A stretch of 64,000 nt of DNA from Bordetella petrii. GTDB lineage: Bacteria > Pseudomonadota > Gammaproteobacteria > Burkholderiales > Burkholderiaceae_B. The notes under the pieces are model-generated. The model was not told where the DNA came from. It saw nothing but the letters and a program-made list of their open reading frames with translations, and ran no database searches. The stretch lies in contig NC_010170.1 in the NCBI RefSeq assembly GCF_000067205.1, positions 1,550,001 to 1,614,000 on the forward strand, written 5' to 3'. The position numbers were made by a program, and so were the translations under genes. Shown here one piece after another: positions 1 to 7,785 of this stretch (position 1 is its first letter; each line of letters starts with the position of its first letter).

Positions 1-93
1 GTGTATCTCACCATTACCAGCGAGCTTCTCGATGCCGCCAATCAGCGCTTCGAGTCCTTCGTCCCGATGCTCTCCGGTGGAGGCGAATCATGA
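1..93 (+). CDS. Tyrosine recombinase, C-terminal end only
   Basis: Frame 1 is open from the window edge to TGA at 91-93 and ends with a short acidic, glycine-rich tail (SGGGES). Its stop overlaps the ATG of the next recombinase (ATGA), so the two are translationally coupled. Only 30 residues are visible, so the assignment to the middle gene of a recombinase trio rests on the coupling and not on motifs. Confidence 0.5.
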   Translation: MYLTITSELLDAANQRFESFVPMLSGGGES

Positions 94-1100
94 AACAGCA
101 GGGTCTTCCGTCGGCCATCCATCGCTACTTCTTGGAGTATCTGCCTCGCCACAAGGGCTTGCAGTCCAGCACGATCCGCAGCTATCGGGACAGCCTGCGC
201 CTGTTCCTGATCTTCGTCGCCGATGCCAACCGGATCGGGGTCAGCGAACTGGCGTTCGAGCACTTGGGCTACGCCGCTGTGCAGGACTTCCTGAACAACA
301 TGGAGGTTAAACGGGGCAACGCCATCAGCACCCGCAATCAGCGCCTGACCGCCCTGCACATGTTCTACGAGTATCTCGGCCGGACGACCCCCGAGATGTT
401 GCCAGCCAGCGCCAAGGTTGCTGCCATCCCGATGAAGCGCTGTCCACTGCCAGAGATGAAGTTTCTCGCGCGCGATGAGGTCGAGGCGATGTTTGCCCTC
501 ATTCCGGCCCACGATCGTCTTTCGCAGCGGGATCGCGCGCTTCTTATGCTGCTGTACAACACCGGCGCGCGCGTCTCGGAGGTTGCACAGCTGAAGGTGG
601 GGCAACTTGATTTGCAGTCGCCTGCCCGCGTCAGATTGCTGGGCAAAGGATCGAAGTGGCGAACTTGCCCCCTCTGGAGCCAGACCGCCAAGGCCTTGCA
701 GAGCATGCTGGATGAACGGCCCGAGCGTTTGCCACCGGATGCTCCGGTGTTCGTCGGAGTGGCTCAAGAGGGGATGACCCGCTTCGGCATCTACAAGCGC
801 ATCCGCCACTACGCCAAGCTCTGGGAAGCTTCCGTCACAGCATCGTCACCCACCCACGTGACTCCTCATGTATTTCGGCACACCACGGCGGTCCATCTTC
901 TCGAATCGGGTGTGGAGGTCAACGTCATTCGAGGCTGGTTGGGGCACGTCAACCTGGAGACGACCAATCGTTATGCCGAGATCACCATCCGCATGAAGGC
1001 CGAGGCCCTGAAGCTTTGCGAGCCCGTCGCGGTGGCGCCAACGCGCAAATCCGCGTGGCGCGACGATGCTGCCATGCTGGCCTGGCTGTCGTCCTTGTAG
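90..1100 (+). CDS. Tyrosine recombinase/integrase, probable last gene of a RIT element
   Basis: A 336-residue phage-integrase-family protein. The N-terminal SAM-like core-binding domain covers roughly residues 5-100 and the catalytic domain roughly 125-310. The full catalytic set is visible: Arg161 (GARVSE), Lys186 (GKGSKW), His260-x-x-Arg263 (HVFRH), His286 (LGHVN) and nucleophile Tyr295 (NRYAE). It should cut and join DNA strands through a 3'-phosphotyrosine intermediate. Its ATG overlaps the stop of an upstream recombinase, as in three-recombinase RIT elements whose genes are co-translated. It sits inside the ICE but is not the ICE integrase, which lies at 43493-45424. The element interrupts radC (see 1276-1441). 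Confidence 0.85.
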   Translation: MKQQGLPSAIHRYFLEYLPRHKGLQSSTIRSYRDSLRLFLIFVADANRIGVSELAFEHLGYAAVQDFLNNMEVKRGNAISTRNQRLTALHMFYEYLGRTTPEMLPASAKVAAIPMKRCPLPEMKFLARDEVEAMFALIPAHDRLSQRDRALLMLLYNTGARVSEVAQLKVGQLDLQSPARVRLLGKGSKWRTCPLWSQTAKALQSMLDERPERLPPDAPVFVGVAQEGMTRFGIYKRIRHYAKLWEASVTASSPTHVTPHVFRHTTAVHLLESGVEVNVIRGWLGHVNLETTNRYAEITIRMKAEALKLCEPVAVAPTRKSAWRDDAAMLAWLSSL

Positions 1101-1275
1101 CACCAATCACTGGACGGTCTTGTTGGCCGTCCAGCTTCAAGACAATCACCCATCCGCCAAGACCTCTGGTATGCAACGATTCCGCTTGTCTACCGTTTTG
1201 TGCCCATCCGCCCGTCGGAAACCGCTCACGTGCGCCGAGATCAATCCTCGATGGCACATAAGAAAACAGGGCACA

Positions 1276-1441
1276 AAACGCGCACCAGCACCCTTCGGGT
1301 TCCACCGAACCGTCGAACGCCGATCGCGCGCTGACCCAGCGATTGCAGGCTGCGCTGGCGCTCATCGATGTTCGGCTACTGGACCACATCGTCGTCGGTC
1401 TGGGAAACCCCTATTCCTTCGCTGAGCACGGCCTGCTGTAG
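1276..1441 (+). pseudogene. radC: radC (JAB/MPN domain) C-terminal fragment, cut by the RIT-like element
   Basis: In the frame ending at TAG 1439-1441, about 53 codons encode the end of a RadC-type protein. The JAMM-motif remnant HPSG is followed by EPS-ADRALTQRL, then ALALIDVRLLDHIVVG and the family's typical ending SFAEHGLL. In RadC the motif reads HNHPSG; here the residue before HPSG is Gln. The N-terminal two thirds are absent and the preceding DNA is the tail of the recombinase element, so the gene was probably split by insertion and its 5' part lies left of the window. ICEs of the PFGI-1 type commonly carry radC just upstream of the TIGR03757 gene, which agrees with its position. Confidence 0.75.
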
Positions 1442-1464
1442 CGCATCGCCTCATTGATCACTGC

Positions 1465-1486
1465 GGGGGCTTCGGCCTCCGTTTTT
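1465..1486 (+). terminator. Rho-independent terminator after radC fragment
   Basis: Hairpin GGGGGC-TTCG-GCCTCC with one G-T pair and a stable UUCG-type loop, followed by GTTTTTC. It separates the radC remnant from the conjugation gene block. Confidence 0.55.
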
Positions 1487-1599
1487 CTTCGCAGCGGGAC
1501 AAGCAGGTATGCGGGGTGTCCGTGATGCGCATTGTTTGTTGGGGCTGCATCCGGTTCGCGTTTGACTATGGCCCTGATCAACTTCCAGGGGCACGCGAC

Positions 1600-2046
1600 A
1601 TGCCAGCTTCTTTTTCCAGGTTCTCGCCGCGCTGGCGAACCCTCGGCCTGGCCGTTGCGCTGCCGGTGGCGTTGGCCGCTTTTTGCCCGGCCACCTTCGC
1701 CGCCGACGTGCTGGTCGTCACCGACAGCCGGCACCCCCTCAAGACCATGGGCGGCGAACGGCTGATCGAGCTGGACGAAGCGCATCGGATTGAAGCGGAG
1801 CTTTCTGTCGAACTCCCCGCCGATTCTGAACAGGCTGCCGCCGTCGTCAAGCGTCGGCTGAATAGTGGCGGTGCCGACCTCCAGCGCCGCATTGCGTCCG
1901 CATACCAGGGCGTCACCGACGCATGGAGCCTGGGCATCACCAGCATCCCAGCCGTCGTGGTGGACCAGCGCTACGTGGTCTATGGCGAGCCGGACGTGGC
2001 CCGCGCCGTCGCGCGCGTTCAGCAGCACCGGAGGGCTCAGCCGTGA
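1600..2046 (+). CDS. ICE conjugation protein, TIGR03757 family
   Basis: A 148-residue exported protein of the TIGR03757 (PFL_4709) family, one of a fixed trio in ICEs of this group. The start at 1600 gives a clean signal peptide: basic SRFSPRWR, a hydrophobic stretch, then cleavage near FA-ADV. The GTG at 1516 would put 28 non-hydrophobic residues in front and is not favoured. The mature part is thioredoxin-like in layout and ends with the family-typical SIPAVVVDQRYVVYGEPDVARA. It probably acts in the periplasm in assembly of the mating type IV secretion apparatus. Its stop overlaps the next start (GTGA), so the genes are coupled. Confidence 0.8.
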   Translation: MPASFSRFSPRWRTLGLAVALPVALAAFCPATFAADVLVVTDSRHPLKTMGGERLIELDEAHRIEAELSVELPADSEQAAAVVKRRLNSGGADLQRRIASAYQGVTDAWSLGITSIPAVVVDQRYVVYGEPDVARAVARVQQHRRAQP

Positions 2047-2990
2047 CTCGTGCATTCGACCTGATGCGCCGCCTGCGTGCTGGCGTGGCGTCCGTGCTGC
2101 TGCTCAGCGCCACGGGCAGCTACGCGCTCAACACCGCAACCATCGTCGGCTCGGTGGCATCTCCAGACTGCCTCGAATACCGCGTCGTCGGGATCTGCTA
2201 CTGGCTCTACTGTACCTGGACGGGCTGTACGGTACGCACGTCCATCAAGGTCCGCCACTACATCCCCGATGCGGTCGTCTCCAGCTACAGCAACACCGGC
2301 GAAAACCCCTGGATCGAAGTCCGGCCGATGAGCACGCCCAACCCATCCGCCCAAGCCGGCGGGGACGGAACGACGAACGAGGACCACGAAAACAACCTCG
2401 CCAAGTTCAAGAATGCGGACGTCATCGGCCACCCGGGCGCCGAGGTGTTCAACCAGTTCGTGTCGTCCTCGGGCTACTTCTGCGAGGGTGCGGGCACGGC
2501 GTTCATGCCGTACTTGCTCAGCACCCTGGACACGCTGGCCTGGCGCTACAACGTGCCCGAGATGGCCTACCCGGAGGCGCTGATTCCTGGCATGCGCGAG
2601 GTCGGCGCACGCACCACGATGAACCTCTGGGGCAACGTGTATCCCCGCGGTGGTTTTCTGCACCAGACCGACGACCACAAGACCGGCGCAGTGATCGCCC
2701 AGCGCGCAGGCGATGTCGTCACGCGCCGCGGGCAACTCCACGTCTATCAGCCGTTGCTTGCCAACCCCCGCGATGGCTACTGGCCGGCTGGCGCGCTGAT
2801 GGAGGGCGATGCCTCGACAGGCAAGTGGCAGGAACTCACACCCGTCCTGTCATCGTCCTGCTCGGTCTTCCCGCGCAGCGGCTCCCTGACCCAGGCCCAG
2901 CAGGGCGATTACGCCTGGGCGCTATGGCGGCCGTATGCGTGCTGCGAACGCCGGGGCCAAGTGTTTCTCGGCAGCGTCGATTTCCTCTGA
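2043..2990 (+). CDS. ICE conjugation protein, TIGR03756 family (TraU-like)
   Basis: A 315-residue exported protein of the TIGR03756 (PFL_4710) family, regarded as the TraU counterpart in ICEs of this type. A GTG start overlapping the previous stop gives MTRAFDLMRRLRAG followed by a hydrophobic signal segment ending near SYA. Cysteines cluster near the N-terminus (SPDCLEYR, GICYW, LYCTWTGC) and recur towards the end (SSSCSVF, YACCERRG), which suggests a disulfide-bonded periplasmic or outer-membrane protein. TraU is needed for DNA transfer in the F system; the exact role in ICEs is not established. It lies in a tight operon between the TIGR03757 and TIGR03755 genes. Confidence 0.82.
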   Translation: MTRAFDLMRRLRAGVASVLLLSATGSYALNTATIVGSVASPDCLEYRVVGICYWLYCTWTGCTVRTSIKVRHYIPDAVVSSYSNTGENPWIEVRPMSTPNPSAQAGGDGTTNEDHENNLAKFKNADVIGHPGAEVFNQFVSSSGYFCEGAGTAFMPYLLSTLDTLAWRYNVPEMAYPEALIPGMREVGARTTMNLWGNVYPRGGFLHQTDDHKTGAVIAQRAGDVVTRRGQLHVYQPLLANPRDGYWPAGALMEGDASTGKWQELTPVLSSSCSVFPRSGSLTQAQQGDYAWALWRPYACCERRGQVFLGSVDFL

Positions 2991-2999
2991 GGTGGTGCC

Positions 3000-4397
3000 A
3001 TGAAGTTTCGTCCTGCATTCAATCCGTTCTCCCCCCGTGTACCTCGCACGAAGATCGTTCTGGCGCTGGCTGGTGCGCTGGCCTTGGCCAGCGGCGTGGC
3101 CTGGGGCCAACTGGGCTACCAGACGGGCGGCAGCGTCATCGGCGATGACGTCATGTACTCCATCGGTGGCGGCAGCGCAGTGTCCATGGGACGTGCCGCA
3201 GGAATGCAATCGATCGGCGTGGGCGTGGGCTGGAACTCAAATCTCGTCTGCGGCGACATGAGCCTCCAGACCACTCTGCGCAACCAGCTCAACGGCATCA
3301 CGAACGGCTTTCAGCAGATCATGGGGAACGTGATCCAGAGCGCCACCAGCGCCGTGGCATCCCTGCCTGCGCTGATCATTCAGCGCGCCGACCCGGGCTT
3401 GTACAACCTGCTCACCAATGGCGTGCTGCAAGCGCGGCTGGATTTCGACCGTTCCAAGCTGACGTGCCGCGCAATGGCCGAGAAGATGGCCGACACAGCG
3501 GGCGGCCAGCTCGGCTGGAGCCGGATGGCAGAAGGTTTGGCGCTGCGCGATGCGGTGTCAAGCACGGATGCGGTCTCGGCCATCGAGCAGGCCGAAACGC
3601 GCCGCGGCAATGACGGTGTGCCGTGGGTCGGGGGTAGCAACGCGGGGGGCTCTGGTCAGCCCGCGATTAAGGTCGTCGGCGATGTCACCCGCGCCGGCTA
3701 CAACCTAGTCAACGGCCGCGGCGTGACCGATACGTCGTCTATCGCACCGACCAGTTGTAGCAGCCTCTCGTGCCAGACCTGGACCTCGCCGCAGGCCGCC
3801 GTCGAGTGGGCCACGCGCGTACTCGGCGAGAAGGAACAGCGCACTTGCGATGCCTGCACCAAAACCGAGACGACGCCCGGCGTAGGACTGACGCCGCTGA
3901 TCCAGGAAGAGTACGACGCCAAGCTGCAGGCGCTCCAGGATCTGGTGTCCAAGGCGAAGAACACGACGCCCGAGAACCTGCGCGAAGCTGGCAGTGCATC
4001 GCTGCCCATCACCCGCGGCGTCATCGAGGCGCTGCGCGACGAGCCGGACCAGCACCTGCTGTCGCAGCGCCTGGCGTCCGAGGTCGCGCTGTCCTCAGTG
4101 CTGGAGAAGGCGCTGCTGCTACAGCGCACGCTGCTCACGGGCAAGAAAGAGCCCAACGTCGCGGCCAACGAGCTTGCGGTGGAGAGCGTGAACAAGGAGA
4201 GCGATACGCTCGACCGCGAAATCCGCAACCTCAAGACCGAACTGGAGCTACGGCGCGAACTGGCGAATAACTCGCCCATGGCCATCATCCAGCGGCATGG
4301 CACGCGTGCGGCAGGCTCGCGCGGCATCTACGAGGGCGATCCCATCCCCGACCGTCTCGACCGGCTCCAGAAGGGCAATCCGGGAGGCAACCCATGA
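3000..4397 (+). CDS. ICE conjugation protein, TIGR03755 family
   Basis: A 465-residue exported protein of the TIGR03755 (PFL_4711) family, third of the trio. The N-terminus has a basic stretch (FSPRVPRTK) and a hydrophobic signal peptide ending near AWG-QLGY. A glycine-rich segment with VGVGWNSNLVCGDM follows, then a predicted helical region and a charged coiled-coil-like stretch at about 370-430 (ELAVESVNKESDTLDREIRNLKTE region). It is probably a periplasmic component comparable in position to TraH of F-like systems; that parallel is inferred. It overlaps the next gene by 4 bases. Confidence 0.82.
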   Translation: MKFRPAFNPFSPRVPRTKIVLALAGALALASGVAWGQLGYQTGGSVIGDDVMYSIGGGSAVSMGRAAGMQSIGVGVGWNSNLVCGDMSLQTTLRNQLNGITNGFQQIMGNVIQSATSAVASLPALIIQRADPGLYNLLTNGVLQARLDFDRSKLTCRAMAEKMADTAGGQLGWSRMAEGLALRDAVSSTDAVSAIEQAETRRGNDGVPWVGGSNAGGSGQPAIKVVGDVTRAGYNLVNGRGVTDTSSIAPTSCSSLSCQTWTSPQAAVEWATRVLGEKEQRTCDACTKTETTPGVGLTPLIQEEYDAKLQALQDLVSKAKNTTPENLREAGSASLPITRGVIEALRDEPDQHLLSQRLASEVALSSVLEKALLLQRTLLTGKKEPNVAANELAVESVNKESDTLDREIRNLKTELELRRELANNSPMAIIQRHGTRAAGSRGIYEGDPIPDRLDRLQKGNPGGNP

Positions 4398-4753
4398 GCC
4401 CGATGCACGCCAGTTGGCTGCGTCCGCGCTGGCTGTTCAGCCGGCGCGCGGTGAAAACCTTGCTGTGGCTTGTGCTGGTCGTGGCCGCCGCGGTGGGGGC
4501 CAACGTCGCCGGCATCTACTTGGTCGGCAGTGTTGCGGCCTGGGAGCATTGGCTGGCGGCGTCCGCAGGGTATTTCTTCATCTGGCGGCTGTGCCTGTAC
4601 GGCGCGACGGTCTATGGATGGGTCTGGATGCGCCGTCGGCTGCTGGCCCGCGAAGACAACGCGCAGGCGCGACGTCGGCTGATCCGCGCCGAGGTCGCCG
4701 GCGTCGTCGCCATCGTGGCGCTCGAAGCCAGCCTGTTGATGCAGGCCGCTTGA
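4394..4753 (+). CDS. Small ICE-encoded membrane protein
   Basis: A 119-residue protein with three predicted membrane segments at about residues 20-45, 55-80 and 98-117, and an Arg-rich loop (MRRRLLARE) between the second and third. Its start overlaps the stop of the TIGR03755 gene and it lies 15 bases before the TraG-N gene, so it belongs to the conjugation operon. Small membrane proteins occupy this spot in related ICEs, but no function is known and none is claimed here. Confidence 0.7.
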   Translation: MSPMHASWLRPRWLFSRRAVKTLLWLVLVVAAAVGANVAGIYLVGSVAAWEHWLAASAGYFFIWRLCLYGATVYGWVWMRRRLLAREDNAQARRRLIRAEVAGVVAIVALEASLLMQAA

Positions 4754-4768
4754 GGGGAGATCGAGGCC

Positions 4769-6286
4769 ATGACGCTTTTCACGACCGACTACCTGGAGTA
4801 CTACCTCACCCTCGTGTCCTGGATCGTCAACAACGGCATCTGGGCCGTGCTGGTGTCCAGCGGGGTGTTTGCGCTGCCCTTTGTGGCGATCGTCATCCAG
4901 GAATGGCTCAAGGCCAGAGCGGAGGGCGCCGACGAAGGCAACAAGGGCGTGCTCTCGGCGGCGCGCATCGAGAACCGAGTATTTGTGGCCATCGTGGTCG
5001 TGATGTTCGCCGGCATTCCGTTCATCGACGTCGACCTCAGCACTATCCAGTACGACAGCTCGCGCTCGGCGCAGTGCCAGGTCAGCGTGCCACAGCCTGC
5101 GCAAACTGGCTGGTCGCAGTCCTTCAGCACCATCAACAACCAGTCGGCGAAGGTTCCGGTCTGGTGGGCGTTCATGCACGCGCTTTCGCGCGCCGTCACG
5201 AGCGCTTCGGTGGCTGCGATCCCGTGCGGCACAGATCTGAGGCAGATGCGTATGGAGATCGATGCGACCCGTATCGACGACCCGGTGCTGGCTCAGGAAG
5301 TGGCGGATTTCTCTCGGGACTGCTATGGACCGGCGCGCGCCAAGCTGTTCATGCAGCGCCCGGATCTCGATGAGCAGCAGATGCACGACGTGACCTGGAT
5401 CGGCTCGCGCTTTTTCACGGACACAGGTGGCTACTACGACAGCTACCGCTCCAGTACGGCGCGAGAGGCATGGCCCTATGACGACACCCGCGATGCTGGG
5501 CTCGCGCAGGTTACCAATGGTGGCGGCTACCCGACCTGCAAGCAGTGGTGGTCCGACGGCAGTAACGGACTGCGCGCGCGGCTGCTGGGGCAAGTGGACC
5601 CGAGCCTGCTGAATCGCCTGGCGGGCTGGGCTGGATTCCTGAGCCGGGCCGAGGTGGACGACTCCGTGATCCGCGCCATCGCGTCACCGCGGCAGCAGAA
5701 ATTGAACCAAGGCAGCGTCTATACGGACTACGGCGGTCAGATCGACAAGACGTTGCCCAATGTCGTCAACCGTGCCACCAGCGATGTTGGCTTGGCGGTT
5801 GGGGCTCTCGCCGCCTTCCCGGCAATGGACGTAGTGCGCCAAGCACTGCCCATGGTGCTCGCGCTGCTCAAGATGGCGCTCGTGATCTGCATTCCGCTAG
5901 TGCTGGTCGTTGGCACCTATGACCTGAAGATGGTCGTCACCGTCAGCACCGTCCAGTTCGCGCTGTTCTTCACGGACTTCTGGTTTCAGCTCGCACGCTG
6001 GATCGACAGCACCATCCTCGATGCGCTCTACGGGTGGGGCTTTGGCTGGAACCGGCCGCATACCAACTTCGACCCGCTGGTGGGGCTGAACAATGCCTTC
6101 GGCGACATGCTTTTGATGTTCGTCACCGGCACGATGTTCTTGGTCCTGCCGACTTTCTGGGTGGCAGCTCTTGGGTGGGTCGGAGTAAAAGCCGGGGTAA
6201 TCGCTCAGAACCTGGCTGTCGGTTCCAAGGAAGCACGCGATAGCGCGGGATCAGGCGTGAACAAGGTTACCGGCAAGGTGCTTTGA
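4769..6286 (+). CDS. Conjugation protein with TraG N-terminal domain
   Basis: A 505-residue inner-membrane protein with the TraG_N (PF07916) layout. Early hydrophobic segments are at about 15-45 and 70-90, followed by a long soluble portion with paired cysteines (AIPCGT, SRDCYG, TCKQWW) and a C-terminal group of membrane segments (about 360-470). In F-type systems the TraG N-terminal region works in pilus assembly and mating-pair stabilisation. The long C-terminal periplasmic part of F TraG is absent, as usual for ICEs of this group. GGGGAGAT lies upstream of the ATG. It is the last gene of the plus-strand conjugation operon before convergent genes. Confidence 0.82.
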   Translation: MTLFTTDYLEYYLTLVSWIVNNGIWAVLVSSGVFALPFVAIVIQEWLKARAEGADEGNKGVLSAARIENRVFVAIVVVMFAGIPFIDVDLSTIQYDSSRSAQCQVSVPQPAQTGWSQSFSTINNQSAKVPVWWAFMHALSRAVTSASVAAIPCGTDLRQMRMEIDATRIDDPVLAQEVADFSRDCYGPARAKLFMQRPDLDEQQMHDVTWIGSRFFTDTGGYYDSYRSSTAREAWPYDDTRDAGLAQVTNGGGYPTCKQWWSDGSNGLRARLLGQVDPSLLNRLAGWAGFLSRAEVDDSVIRAIASPRQQKLNQGSVYTDYGGQIDKTLPNVVNRATSDVGLAVGALAAFPAMDVVRQALPMVLALLKMALVICIPLVLVVGTYDLKMVVTVSTVQFALFFTDFWFQLARWIDSTILDALYGWGFGWNRPHTNFDPLVGLNNAFGDMLLMFVTGTMFLVLPTFWVAALGWVGVKAGVIAQNLAVGSKEARDSAGSGVNKVTGKVL

Positions 6287-6299
6287 TCGGTCGCCCATT

Positions 6300-6677
6300 T
6301 CAGTCGTTGAACGGATCGTTCGGGTCGTGCGGATCGATCCGCTGACCGCTGGACGAATACAGGCCAAAGCCTGCCTCGCCGTTTCGCAGTTCGTCCGGTT
6401 GCGTCCAGCGATCATCATCGACCGTCGAATTGCTGGCCGTCCATGCTGCGGCAACCCCAACCAGAAGCACCAACGCCAGCCAGAACGCGGCGTAGAACAG
6501 CAATCCCAGCGCGACCAGCTTCACTACCCATACGAGCACGGTGGCCCCGGCAAGCGGCATCCCCTTGGAGGCGAGCCAACACGACAACCTTCGCTCGCCG
6601 CGCGCATAGGCGCGCCATCCACGGCCAACGCTGCGGCCGAGGCGTTCTGCGGTGCTGATGCGGGTTGTCGTGTTCAT
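6300..6677 (-). CDS. DUF3742 family ICE membrane protein
   Basis: A 125-residue protein of the DUF3742 type, found almost only in ICEs and genomic islands of Pseudomonas, Burkholderia and Bordetella. The basic N-terminus (SVGRGWRAYARGERR) is followed by two adjacent membrane segments (about 42-85) and a polar tail ending in an Asp/Pro-rich DPHDPNDPFND. It faces the TraG-N gene and ends 13 bases from it. Function unknown; its steady association with the mating genes suggests an accessory transfer role. Confidence 0.75.
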   Translation of the reverse strand: MNTTTRISTAERLGRSVGRGWRAYARGERRLSCWLASKGMPLAGATVLVWVVKLVALGLLFYAAFWLALVLLVGVAAAWTASNSTVDDDRWTQPDELRNGEAGFGLYSSSGQRIDPHDPNDPFND

Positions 6678-6704
6678 GGTCGTCTCCTGCTACATGAGGA
6701 ATGC

Positions 6705-7163
6705 CTATTCCAGTTTGCTCCAATCCTGCTTGCTTGCCTGCACCAATACGTTCCAATCGTCTGGCGGATTTCCACGTCCGAGCATTTTCTCGAACACGGC
6801 ATAGGGATCTGACTTGCTCCCCGAAGACCGCAAGGTCTGCTCATCATTGACCCAGGCGTACACGATGACCTTGGCCTTCGAGTCGTACCGGAAGAACAAC
6901 CGGAACCGCCTTCCGATCTTGGCCCGTCGCCAGTGCCGGTGGGCGGGCCCCAGGGTGTTGCCCTGGCGGTACTCGTCGCGTGCCGGATCACCGGGCACCA
7001 CATCTAATATCAACTGATTCAAGGCCCTGAAGAGCTTGACGTTGGCGTTGGACTCGAAGCCCTCCGGGTCGTTCTCTTGCGCGCGCCGTGCGGCTCCGTG
7101 CAGTTTTTGCAACTGCTCGATCACACAGTCGTGGAACAGCAATGCCCAGCCATGCCGTTGCAT
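6705..7163 (-). CDS. yhaV: YhaV-family toxin (ribonuclease) of a PrlF/YhaV pair
   Basis: A 152-residue toxin of the YhaV family, RelE-superfamily endoribonucleases known to cleave mRNA and rRNA and to be neutralised by PrlF. Family features are visible: N-terminal GWALLFHDCVIEQL, a central LGPAHRHWRRAKIGRRFRLFFRY with many basic residues, VIVYAWVNDEQTLR, and a C-terminal GNPPDDWNVL. Its ATG overlaps the prlF stop (ATGA, 7161-7165), so antitoxin comes first and both are coupled. The pair lies inside the conjugation region, where it probably helps keep the ICE. Confidence 0.85.
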   Translation of the reverse strand: MQRHGWALLFHDCVIEQLQKLHGAARRAQENDPEGFESNANVKLFRALNQLILDVVPGDPARDEYRQGNTLGPAHRHWRRAKIGRRFRLFFRYDSKAKVIVYAWVNDEQTLRSSGSKSDPYAVFEKMLGRGNPPDDWNVLVQASKQDWSKLE

Positions 7164-7480
7164 CAGAGTTCCACTTCGCCGTCGATCTCCTCGCCCAGGT
7201 TCACGCTATGACCTGCATGCTCCAGCATGGCACGAGCCAAGTCCTCGGGCAGGCCCTGGACATTCCGACCAGCCTCGATGTCGCGGGCCAGCAGGCTCAG
7301 GAACGCGCCGATGGCGGGGTCCTCGTGCTCGGCGTCAACGCGGGTGACAACGACTTCGCTGCCCCGCAGGTCGAACGCGAGCTTGCCGCCGGCATCGACA
7401 CCGAGCGCCTGCCGGATGGGCTTGGGCAGCGTGATCTGGCCTTTGGACGTCAGCGTGGCAACTTCATGAATGGCAGGCAT
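7163..7480 (-). CDS. prlF: PrlF-family antitoxin (AbrB/SpoVT-like)
   Basis: A 105-residue antitoxin. The N-terminal half is an AbrB/MazE-type swapped-hairpin DNA-binding domain (ATLTSKGQITLPKPIRQALGV), and the C-terminal half is acidic (ending LGEEIDGEVEL), as expected for the toxin-binding part. The start at 7480 is preceded by AGGAGAACCACC, a good ribosome-binding site; upstream codons in the same frame lack this and cross the operator. Known PrlF proteins repress their own operon together with YhaV. The palindrome at 7510-7529, 30-49 bases upstream, is the likely operator. Confidence 0.85.
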   Translation of the reverse strand: MPAIHEVATLTSKGQITLPKPIRQALGVDAGGKLAFDLRGSEVVVTRVDAEHEDPAIGAFLSLLARDIEAGRNVQGLPEDLARAMLEHAGHSVNLGEEIDGEVEL

Positions 7481-7509
7481 GGTGGTTCTCCTGATAGCGA
7501 CACCACTAT

Positions 7510-7529
7510 GGTAAGGAAATTTCCTTACC
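7510..7529. promoter_or_regulatory. Perfect 20-bp palindrome, probable PrlF/YhaV operator
   Basis: Each half reads GGTAAGGAAA and the two halves are exact reverse complements, giving an uninterrupted 20-bp palindrome. It lies immediately upstream of prlF, where the autorepressor would bind. The AbrB-like domain of PrlF is a symmetric dimer, which fits such a site. No protein binding can be shown from sequence. Confidence 0.7.
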
Positions 7530-7785
7530 GTGTCAATGTTAGCCCTCATGATGCTCTCCAGAGTCCAAGAATCGGGCCATCGTATGGGGGGGAACAGCGA
7601 GCCTTCACGCACCAATCCGGCTCGCTGCAACCCGCATTGGTGGTGGACGGCAAGCGCACGCCGCCCTATATCCAAATGGTTAAAGGCCAAAGGGCCGAAA
7701 GGGCAATGGAAGGGGCTGCAAGGGGAAAGGCCCTACCTCGAAAAGGCAAAAGGCCTCCCGGTCGGCCCGCCACTAGGACACCCAC

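Larger units (their letters stand above)
1..1275 (+). mobile_element. RIT-like element (recombinases in trio), right end
   Basis: Two tyrosine-recombinase reading frames overlap by ATGA at position 90, the arrangement typical of RIT elements, which carry three consecutive recombinase genes. Only the end of one gene and the whole last gene are in the window. The non-coding tail runs to about 1275, where a broken radC resumes. An inverted repeat CTGGACGG/CCGTCCAG lies at 1110-1134 just after the last stop codon and could be a terminator stem or subterminal structure. The RIT assignment is inferred because the left part is missing. Confidence 0.6.

Noticed and set aside
1101..1275. A second ICE att site near the left of the window
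   Set aside because: No copy of the tRNA-Gly 3' end was seen; the segment is explained as the tail of the RIT-like element.
1865..3148. A 427-codon frame overlapping the TIGR03756 gene
   Set aside because: Arg/Pro-rich shadow; the TIGR03756 frame has a signal peptide and conserved cysteines.
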